Below, in pieces: positions 57,224-64,000 of a DNA stretch of 64,000 bases (position 1 is its first letter; every line of letters begins with the position of its first letter). The DNA is taken from NCBI RefSeq assembly GCF_003014735.1, contig NZ_PYAX01000007.1, positions 248,001 through 312,000 of the forward strand, read 5' to 3'. Under the pieces are notes generated by a model. It worked only from the letters and a program-made list of their open reading frames with translations. It did not search any database and was not told the origin of the DNA. A program made the translations under genes and the position numbers. Origin of the DNA: Saccharothrix carnea. GTDB lineage: Bacteria > Actinomycetota > Actinomycetes > Mycobacteriales > Pseudonocardiaceae.

Positions 57224-57320
57224 GGTTGGCCGGTTGTGCGTGGTCGGGGCGGTGGCATCCGCTAGCGTTGGCCACCGACTCGTACACCTACGGCCCGTGC
57301 CAAGGGGGTTGGAAACTCCG

Positions 57321-58412
57321 ATGAACGCTCCGCAGCCGCCAGGGAACCAGCAGTTCGGCGGTCAAAACCAGCAGGAGCAGGGGCAGGGTGCCCAGCCCCC
57401 GAACGCCGACGCGACGCAGGTCGTGCCGGGCGGCGGCCAGCCCCCTGCTTTCCCGCCGCCGGAGGCGACCCAGGTCGTGCCCTCCGGCCAGCAGCAGCCG
57501 CAGTCGAACCCGGACGCGACCCAGGTCGTGCCGCCGGGTGCGCCGCAGCAGCCCGCGTCCAACCCGTACGGTCAGCCGGCGCAGCAGCCGGGTTCGGGCG
57601 CCTTCCCGGCCCAGCAGCCACCCGCCTACGGCCAGCAGCAGCCCGCCCAGTACGGCCAGCAGCCGTACGGGCAGCCGCAGCAGCCGCAGTCCAACCCGTA
57701 CGGCCAGCCGCAGTCGAACCCGTACGGCCAGCCCCAGCAGCCGCAGTCCAACCCGTACGGCCAGCCCCAGGCGAACCCGTACGGCCAGCCGCAGCAGCAG
57801 GCGTGGGGCGCGCAGCAGCCCGCCGCGTACCCCGCCCAGGCCGCTTACGGTGCGCCTTCGGGTGGTTACGCGGAGTGGGGCAGCCGCGCGGTCGGTGCCC
57901 TGATCGACTACGCCGCGCCCGGTCTGGTCGTCGGCATCCTGGCCGGTATCGGTGCGGCCACCGGTGACCCGACGCTCGCGCTGATCCTCAGCCTCGTCGG
58001 CTACGTCGGCCTGCTCGGCTTCCTGATCTACAACTCCTGGTACCTGGCGGGCACCACCGGCCAGTCGATGGGCAAGAAGATCGCCAAGATCAAGCTCATC
58101 AAGGAGGAGACGGGGCAGCCGATCGGTTTCGGCAACGCCTTCGTGCGCCACCTGTGCCACTTCGTCGACTCGCTGCCCTGCTACGCGGGCTGGTTCGCGC
58201 CCCTGTGGGAGGCCAAGAAGCAGACGTGGGCGGACAAGATCCTGGGCACCATCGTGGTCAACGCGCCCGAGGGCTCGGCGCCCGGCGGCTACCCCGGTGC
58301 GGGCGGTTACGGCCAGCCCAACCCGTACGGCTCGGCGCCCGCGTCGAACCCGTACGGCCAGCCGCAGCAGCAGAACCCCTACGGCCAGCAGCCGCCGCAG
58401 CAGCAGTGGTGA
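57321..58412 (+). CDS. pra: Proline-rich RDD-family membrane protein (Pra-like)
   Basis: A 363-residue protein with a ~190-residue Pro/Gln/Asn/Tyr-rich N-terminal region, then an RDD membrane domain (WGSRAVGALIDYAAPGLVVGILAG ... GQSMGKKIAKIKLI ... RHLCHFVDSL) and a second low-complexity tail. The N-terminal part holds three ATQVVP motifs and about seven NPYGQP repeats. Location between cbs and metB matches pra (Rv1078). The ATQVV motifs resemble phosphothreonine-FHA docking sites, which would link it to a Ser/Thr kinase (inference). ATG 57321. Confidence 0.88.
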   Translation: MNAPQPPGNQQFGGQNQQEQGQGAQPPNADATQVVPGGGQPPAFPPPEATQVVPSGQQQPQSNPDATQVVPPGAPQQPASNPYGQPAQQPGSGAFPAQQPPAYGQQQPAQYGQQPYGQPQQPQSNPYGQPQSNPYGQPQQPQSNPYGQPQANPYGQPQQQAWGAQQPAAYPAQAAYGAPSGGYAEWGSRAVGALIDYAAPGLVVGILAGIGAATGDPTLALILSLVGYVGLLGFLIYNSWYLAGTTGQSMGKKIAKIKLIKEETGQPIGFGNAFVRHLCHFVDSLPCYAGWFAPLWEAKKQTWADKILGTIVVNAPEGSAPGGYPGAGGYGQPNPYGSAPASNPYGQPQQQNPYGQQPPQQQW

Positions 58413-58431
58413 GCTAGGTCACCGGTTCACC

Positions 58432-58473
58432 CAACCGCCCGTCGCCCATGCGGTCGACGGGCGGTTGCTTTTT
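58432..58473 (+). terminator. Intrinsic terminator after the RDD gene
   Basis: CAACCGCCCGTCG (58432-58444) pairs perfectly with CGACGGGCGGTTG (58455-58467), followed by CTTTTT. The strongest terminator in the window. Confidence 0.9.
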
Positions 58474-58482
58474 CGGTCGCCG

Positions 58483-58494
58483 TACCCTAGAGGG
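58483..58494 (+). promoter_or_regulatory. -10 element implying leaderless metB transcript
   Basis: TACCCT (58483-58488) lies 6 bases before the metB ATG at 58495, just after the upstream terminator. Confidence 0.45.
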
Positions 58495-59646
58495 ATGACG
58501 GACACCGGCCACTACGGTTTCGCGACCAGGGCTATCCACGCCGGGCAGGACCCCGACCCGACGACGGGCTCGGTCATCGTGCCGATCCACGCCACCTCCA
58601 CCTACGCGCAGGACGGCGTGGGCGGGCTGCGCGGCGGGTTCGAGTACTCCCGCACCGGCAACCCCACCCGTGCCGCGCTGGAGGAGTGCCTGGCGGCGCT
58701 CGAAGGCGGGCGGCACGCCCGCGCGTTCGCGTCGGGCATGGGCGCGACCGACACGGCCCTGCGCGCGATGTGCCGTCCCGGGGACCACGTCGTCATCCCG
58801 AACGACGCGTACGGCGGCACGTTCCGGCTGATCGACAAGGTGCTGTCGCACTGGGGCGTCGAGCACACCCCGGCGCCGCTGTCCGACGTCGACGCGGTGC
58901 GCGCGGCGATCCGGCCGAACACCAAGGTGGTCTGGATCGAGACGCCGACCAACCCGCTGCTCAACATCGCCGACATCGCGCTGCTCGCGCAGGTCGCGCA
59001 CTCGGCGGGCGCGCGGCTGGTGGTGGACAACACGTTCGCCTCGCCGTACCTGCAGAACCCGCTGGAGCTGGGTGCGGACGTGGTGCTGCACTCGACCACC
59101 AAGTACGTGGGCGGGCACTCGGACGTCGTCGGCGGTGCGCTGATCACGTCGGACGACGAGCTCGACGCGCAGTTCGGGTTCCTGCAGAACGGTGCCGGTG
59201 CCGTGCCGGGGCCGTTCGACGCGTGGTTGACGTTGCGCGGGATCAAGACGCTCGAAGTGCGCATGGAGAAGCACTCGGACAACGCCGAGAAGGTCGTCGA
59301 GGCGCTGCTGCGGCACCCGAAGGTGACCCACGTGTACTACCCGGGCCTGCCCGGGCACCCCGGTCACGAGGTCGCGGCGAAGCAGATGCGCCGGTTCGGC
59401 GGGATGATCTCGTTCACCGTCGCCGGCGGCGAGCAGGCCGCTCTGGACGTGTGCGCCCGCACCAAGCTGTTCACCCTGGCCGAGTCGCTGGGCGGCGTGG
59501 AGTCGCTGATCGAGCACCCGGGCCGGATGACCCACGCCAGCACCGCCGGCTCGCTGCTGGAGGTCCCGGCCGACCTGGTCCGCCTGTCCGTGGGCATCGA
59601 ATCCGCCGACGACCTGATCACCGACCTCACCACCGCCCTCGCCTAA
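58495..59646 (+). CDS. metB: Cystathionine gamma-synthase/lyase
   Basis: A 383-residue PLP enzyme of the Cys/Met metabolism family. Lys203 in HSTTKYVGGHSD binds PLP; VDNTFASPYLQNPLELGAD and YSRTGNPTRAALE are family motifs. The SLGGVESLIEHPGRMTHAS segment near 335 is shared by MetB and gamma-lyases. Next to cbs it more likely cleaves cystathionine to cysteine, though the gene name from M. tuberculosis (Rv1079) is metB. The message appears leaderless from ATG 58495. Confidence 0.93.
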   Translation: MTDTGHYGFATRAIHAGQDPDPTTGSVIVPIHATSTYAQDGVGGLRGGFEYSRTGNPTRAALEECLAALEGGRHARAFASGMGATDTALRAMCRPGDHVVIPNDAYGGTFRLIDKVLSHWGVEHTPAPLSDVDAVRAAIRPNTKVVWIETPTNPLLNIADIALLAQVAHSAGARLVVDNTFASPYLQNPLELGADVVLHSTTKYVGGHSDVVGGALITSDDELDAQFGFLQNGAGAVPGPFDAWLTLRGIKTLEVRMEKHSDNAEKVVEALLRHPKVTHVYYPGLPGHPGHEVAAKQMRRFGGMISFTVAGGEQAALDVCARTKLFTLAESLGGVESLIEHPGRMTHASTAGSLLEVPADLVRLSVGIESADDLITDLTTALA

Positions 59647-59648
59647 CC

Positions 59649-59870
59649 CGCGAGAGTCCAACCTTCACGCCGCGCGTGTCCTACGTTCAGGACACCTGAA
59701 TTCAACGCTCGGAACACCCGAACCCCGCGCTCAGCCACCCGGGCGCGGGGTTCGTGGCGTTCTGAGTGTTCAACTCGGGTGTTCCGAACGTAGGACACGC
59801 GCGGCGTGAAGGTTGGACTCTCGCGTTCTGAGCGTTGGACTCACGGCGCGTGAGCGTTGGACTCTCGCGG
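59649..59870. repeat. Repeat family locus E with a perfect 40-bp inverted repeat
   Basis: The 40 bases at 59649-59688 (starting CGCGAGAGTCCAACCTTC) are exactly reverse-complementary to 59786-59825. Inside lie CGGAACACCCG paired with CGGGTGTTCCG, and GAACCCCGCGC (59720-59730) paired with 59743-59753. Two more inverted units follow (GCGTTGGACTC at 59833-59843 and again near 59855). The whole sits between convergent metB and DUF2277 genes and would act on both as a terminator. Confidence 0.9.
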
Positions 59871-59871
59871 G

Positions 59872-60144
59872 TCAGCGGGGGCCGAAGCGGGCGGCGGAGC
59901 GTTCCTTGGCCTTGGCGGCCTCCACCTCGCGGTCACGGGGTGGGGCGTTCGTGACCAGGGATTCCAGCAGCACGCGGGTCGCCTCGGCGACCGCCTCCAC
60001 GGCGGCGTCGAACGCCTCCTGGTTCGCCGCCGACGGACGCGCCGACCCGCTCACCTTGCGCACGTACTGAACAGCCGCCGCATGGACCTCGTCCTCGGTG
60101 GCGGGCGGTTCGAAGTTGTGGAGCACCCTGATGTTGCGACACAT
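59872..60144 (-). CDS. DUF2277 family protein
   Basis: A 90-residue DUF2277 protein with the diagnostic start MCRNIRVLHNFEPPATEDEV followed by HAAAVQYVRKVSG. Many members are annotated as small DNA/nucleotide-related proteins, but function is unknown. ATG 60144 is preferred over the 18-base longer form because the family begins at MCRNI. Confidence 0.9.
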   Translation of the reverse strand: MCRNIRVLHNFEPPATEDEVHAAAVQYVRKVSGSARPSAANQEAFDAAVEAVAEATRVLLESLVTNAPPRDREVEAAKAKERSAARFGPR

Positions 60145-60175
60145 GGCTCCACTATCGCCCACAACGGCGACGACG

Positions 60176-60406
60176 TCAGGGCTTGAAGTCGTACCGGGCG
60201 TTCTCCACCCGGGGCACGGCGGGCAGGTCGTGCCCGTCCACGCACCCGCCGACGAACTCCACCACGCCGTCGCGCTCCACGAACCGCCCCGTGTCCGCGC
60301 ACCCCGCGTGGGCGACGGTGAAGAAGGCCGCGCCGGTCAACGCCACGGCCGTGACCACCGCTCCGACGAGCGGGAGCACCGCGGTGACCCGTGCCGCGAG
60401 TGCCAT
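60176..60406 (-). CDS. Small exported or membrane-anchored hypothetical protein
   Basis: A 76-residue protein: hydrophobic N-terminal segment (VTAVLPLVGAVVTAVALTGAAFF) followed by a short outside domain with two cysteines (CADTGRFV, GGCVDGHDLPAVPR) that may form a disulfide. GGAGGG lies 5 bases before ATG 60406. No family recognised. Confidence 0.6.
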   Translation of the reverse strand: MALAARVTAVLPLVGAVVTAVALTGAAFFTVAHAGCADTGRFVERDGVVEFVGGCVDGHDLPAVPRVENARYDFKP

Positions 60407-60533
60407 GCCACCCTCCAGGTGAATGCTGTGTGAGCCAGCCCCGAACCGAGAGTACCGGTCCCGGCGCGTGCGGTACGGCCATCGTCAGTGTTCCGACAGG
60501 ATCCGGCCGAACGGGCGGCACCGGAGACGCGAA

Positions 60534-60564
60534 AGGCCGGCCCGGGTGGTGCCCGGACCGGCCT
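60534..60564 (-). terminator. Terminator after hppD
   Basis: On the minus strand the stem AGGCCGG...CCGGCCT, with an inner CCGGG/CCCGG pair, is followed by TTTC. It lies 17 bases after the hppD stop codon. Confidence 0.75.
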
Positions 60565-60581
60565 GGACCGCCGCGAGGGAC

Positions 60582-61766
<1,185 letters not shown>

Positions 61767-61782
61767 TCACAGCATGTGGAAT

Positions 61783-61833
61783 GCTGGTCAGGGTGCGCAA
61801 CAGTCCTGGATTGAGCTGGTCAGCTTGTACAGT
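61783..61833. promoter_or_regulatory. hppD-lrp intergenic control region
   Basis: Two identical 9-mers GCTGGTCAG (61783-61791 and 61815-61823) are 32 bases apart, about three helical turns, as Lrp-type octamers often require. TACAGT (61828-61833) is a -10 candidate 5 bases before the lrp ATG, implying a leaderless message. Confidence 0.45.
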
Positions 61834-61838
61834 GGTTC

Positions 61839-62333
61839 ATGCCTTCCGACCCGCAAATTGAACACTCTGACCAGGCCGTCGACGCGCTGGACGCACGGCT
61901 GTTGCTGCTGCTCACCGACGAGCCCAGGCTGGGCGTGCTGGAGTGCTCACGGCGCCTCGGCGTGGCCCGCGGCACGGTGCAGGCCAGGCTGGACCGGCTG
62001 GTGGCGCGCGGCGTGCTGACCGGCTTCCCGCCCGCGCTCGACCTGGCCGCGATGGGCTACGGGCTGACCGCGTTCGCCGTGCTGGAGATCGCCCAGGGGC
62101 GGCGGCACGAGGTGTCGCAGGGCCTGGCCGCGATCAACGAGGTGTGCGAGGTGCACGCGACGACCGGGCCGGGTGACCTGTTCGCGCGGGTCGTGGCCCG
62201 GTCCAACGCCGACCTGCAACGCGTGATCGACTCGATCGTGGACGTGCCGGGCGTGCAGCGGCTGTCGACCTCGATCGCGCTCTCGACCCCGGTCCCGCCC
62301 CGCGTGCGCCCCCTGCTGGAACGCGTCACGTGA
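61839..62333 (+). CDS. Lrp/AsnC-family regulator
   Basis: A 164-residue regulator. N-terminal winged helix ALDARLLLLLTDEPRLGVLECSRRLGVARGTVQARLDRLVARGVL, then an AsnC-type effector-binding RAM domain (AFAVLEIAQGRRHEVSQGLAAINEV, VHATTGPGDLFARVVARSNADL). Divergent from hppD, which it probably represses or activates in response to an aromatic amino acid; the target assignment is inference from layout common in actinomycetes. Confidence 0.9.
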   Translation: MPSDPQIEHSDQAVDALDARLLLLLTDEPRLGVLECSRRLGVARGTVQARLDRLVARGVLTGFPPALDLAAMGYGLTAFAVLEIAQGRRHEVSQGLAAINEVCEVHATTGPGDLFARVVARSNADLQRVIDSIVDVPGVQRLSTSIALSTPVPPRVRPLLERVT

Positions 62334-62366
62334 GCGCCTTGGAGAAACACGTGCCGCGACAGCAGA

Positions 62367-62396
62367 AGGGCGGCCACCCCGCGTGGTGGCCGCCCT
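62367..62396. terminator. Bidirectional terminator between lrp and greA
   Basis: Perfect 12-bp stem AGGGCGGCCACC (62367-62378) with GGTGGCCGCCCT (62385-62396), 6-base loop, between two convergent stop codons. Confidence 0.8.
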
Positions 62397-62412
62397 CCCG
62401 GTGTCTTGGGGG

Positions 62413-62901
62413 TCAGCCGGCGTACGGCACGGCCTTGATCAGCGTGACTTTCATCGTGCTGCCGTTGGGCAGTTCGTACTCACGCGCCTCGCCCTCCTTC
62501 GCGCCGAGCAACGCCTTGCCCAGCGGCGACGAGGGCGAGTAGACCTCGAGGGCACCGTGCGCACCCTCCTCACGGGTGGCGAGCAGGAACTCCTCGGTCT
62601 CGTCGTCCCCGTCGTAACGCACAGTGAGCACCATGCCGGGCGCCGCGACGCCCGTCACCGTGGGCGCCTCGCCGACCTTGGCGACCCTCAGCAGCTCCTG
62701 CAGCTGGCGGATGCGGGCTTCCTGCTTGCCCTGCTCCTCGCGGGCCGCGTGGTACCCGCCGTTCTCGCGGAGGTCACCCTCTTCGCGACGCGCGTTGATC
62801 TCCGCAGCAATGACCGGGCGATTCTCGATCATCTCGTCCAGCTCCCCCTTGAGCCGGTCGTAGGCCTCCTGGGTCAGCCAGGTCACCTCAGTGTCGCTCA
62901 C
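62413..62901 (-). CDS. greA: Transcription elongation factor GreA
   Basis: A 162-residue GreA that stimulates transcript cleavage in backtracked RNA polymerase. N-terminal coiled coil with the tip [24 protein letters not shown] carrying the acidic residues. The C-terminal FKBP-like domain has [19 protein letters not shown] and ITLIK-like end. GTG 62901 is placed 9 bases after GAGGAG; GTG 62907 is too close. Length and position match Rv1080c. Confidence 0.95.
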   Translation of the reverse strand: MSDTEVTWLTQEAYDRLKGELDEMIENRPVIAAEINARREEGDLRENGGYHAAREEQGKQEARIRQLQELLRVAKVGEAPTVTGVAAPGMVLTVRYDGDDETEEFLLATREEGAHGALEVYSPSSPLGKALLGAKEGEAREYELPNGSTMKVTLIKAVPYAG

Positions 62902-63092
62902 GGTCACCAACTCCTCGTCTTGCTCCCGCCCACGGCGTGGGCTGGCAGTTCCCGGGCGCACCAGCCCGGAACGGAAAAACACGGCCCGCGTCGGGGCCGT
63001 GCTGAAAGGCCAGAGTAACACGCACAGAACGTTCGGCGACGGCGTTTTGTTCCCGGATCGGCCACTAAACCCGCAGATCACCCGCTTGGCCG

Positions 63093-63503
63093 CTACCTCG
63101 TGGACAGGTACGCCGGAACCTGGTAGGAGCACCCGAAGACCTCACCGGTGACCGGGGGTTTGGACGTCTTCAGCACGGTCGTGGCGCGGACGGTGTCGGC
63201 TCCCGGGTCGACCATGACCTCCCGCCGGCCTGTCTCGTCGCCGTCCTGGGAACGCGCCCGCACGATGCACACGACGGGCTTCTCGGGTGTCTGCCTGACC
63301 ACTTCGAACGTGATTTCGACCGTGCTGTCGTCCAGCACCTCGAACGCGGTCTGCTTCGCCTCGACGGGCATGGTGCCGAGGTTGCGGTAGCCGACCCACG
63401 CGACGACCGCACCCACCAGCACCGCGATCACGGGCAGTGACCAGCGCGCCCACCTGGGCAGGGGCCTGCGGGGAGTGCCGTAACGCCCCTCGGGCAGTGC
63501 CAC
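63093..63503 (-). CDS. DUF4307 membrane protein
   Basis: A 136-residue protein with one membrane helix ([18 protein letters not shown], ~23-40) and a beta-rich extracellular domain ([38 protein letters not shown]). This is the DUF4307 layout and corresponds to Rv1081c between greA and mca. Function unknown. GTG 63503; divergent from mca. Confidence 0.9.
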   Translation of the reverse strand: MALPEGRYGTPRRPLPRWARWSLPVIAVLVGAVVAWVGYRNLGTMPVEAKQTAFEVLDDSTVEITFEVVRQTPEKPVVCIVRARSQDGDETGRREVMVDPGADTVRATTVLKTSKPPVTGEVFGCSYQVPAYLSTR

Positions 63504-63614
63504 TGTCCAACGCCTCCCTGCCCGTGGGGAACAATGTCCCTCGACCACCGCGTTGAGTGTCTCAGGGACTGGACCGGACCGGTTCGGCAGGGGCGAGAGG
63601 GAGCATCCACCGTC

Positions 63615-64000
63615 ATGGTTGACAAGCTGCGCCTGATGGCGGTGCACGCGCACCCCGACGACGAGTCGAGCAAGGGCGCCGCCACGATGGCCCGCTACGT
63701 GGCCGAGGGCCACGAGGTCATGGTCGTGACCTGCACGGGCGGTGAGGCGGGCAGCATCCTCAACCCGGCCATGGACCGCCCCGACGTGCTGGAGAACATC
63801 GCCGAGATCCGTCGGCAGGAGATGGCGCGCGCCGCCGGGATCCTGGGCGTCCAGCACCGCTGGCTCGGTTTCGTGGACTCGGGCCTGCCCGAGGGAGACC
63901 CGCTGCCGCCGCTGCCCGAGGGCTGCTTCGCGCTCGTGCCGCTGGAAGTGTCCACGCCGCCGCTGGTCCAGGTGATCCGCGAGTTCCGGCCGCACGTGAT
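63615..64000 (+). CDS. mca: Mycothiol S-conjugate amidase, N-terminal part
   Basis: The gene runs off the right edge; 128 residues are visible. [29 protein letters not shown] is the zinc-binding start of the MshB/Mca (PIG-L) family. [17 protein letters not shown] and [29 protein letters not shown] fit Mca better than MshB. Mca hydrolyses mycothiol conjugates of toxins to release a mercapturic acid for export. Marks the host as a mycothiol-producing actinobacterium. Confidence 0.93.
   Translation, partial: MVDKLRLMAVHAHPDDESSKGAATMARYVAEGHEVMVVTCTGGEAGSILNPAMDRPDVLENIAEIRRQEMARAAGILGVQHRWLGFVDSGLPEGDPLPPLPEGCFALVPLEVSTPPLVQVIREFRPHV

Noticed and set aside
57540-57800. Direct repeats in the RDD gene as a mobile repeat
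   Set aside because: They translate as regular NPYGQP units of a low-complexity protein region.

Overview
The window is very GC-rich (about 70% or more in most genes) and carries actinomycete hallmarks: mca of mycothiol chemistry, a SARP-NB-ARC-TPR regulator, rare TTA codons, many GTG starts and several apparently leaderless starts. Two blocks keep the gene order of Mycobacterium tuberculosis. One is mfd-mazG-lpqU-eno-divIC-DUF501-ppx, as in Rv1020-Rv1026. The other is fadA3/thiolase-cbs-pra-metB-greA-DUF4307-mca, as in Rv1074c-Rv1082. With the PQQ operon and the SARP, this suggests a filamentous Pseudonocardiales such as Saccharothrix, Actinosynnema or Lentzea. The genus is inference.

Layout. 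1-4.3 kb: end of a fatty-acid desaturase, TetR regulator, PQQ-type sugar dehydrogenase lipoprotein, glycosyltransferase, DUF4291. 4.4-24.8 kb: the mfd-to-ppx block, interrupted by a tricorn protease and by a SARP/TPR/hydrolase segment. 25-30.4 kb: five-gene oligopeptide ABC importer. 30.5-32.7 kb: S10 peptidase and type 5 uracil-DNA glycosylase, divergent. 32.7-34.2 kb: AbiE-like two-gene module with a truncated second gene, bracketed by 29-bp direct repeats copied from the glycosylase gene. 34.4-38.5 kb: DUF4129/MoxR/DUF58 operon. 38.6-40 kb: type II NADH dehydrogenase.

40.07-42.6 kb is the most novel-looking locus. A clear promoter is followed by a 40-residue peptide gene, a RiPP-type ATP-grasp ligase and a SagB-like flavin dehydrogenase that ends in AT-rich sequence with a TTA codon. 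Next comes a class I tRNA with a UAA anticodon. 42.8-49.5 kb (minus strand) holds a compact pqqA-C-D-E-B operon followed by a sensor kinase/response regulator pair and a DUF885 peptidase-like gene. 49.5-52.9 kb: polysaccharide deacetylase-like protein, sortase and its probable thioester-type surface substrate. 53-64 kb: BAX-inhibitor family membrane protein, then the thiolase-to-mca block with reverse transsulfuration genes and an inserted hppD/Lrp pair.

A family of intergenic repeats (about 22-bp units, core GAGTCCAACGCTCA or GTGTCCTACGTTCA) occurs at five places (1.4, 14.1, 37.9, 54.0 and 59.7 kb). One copy is a perfect 40-bp inverted repeat.
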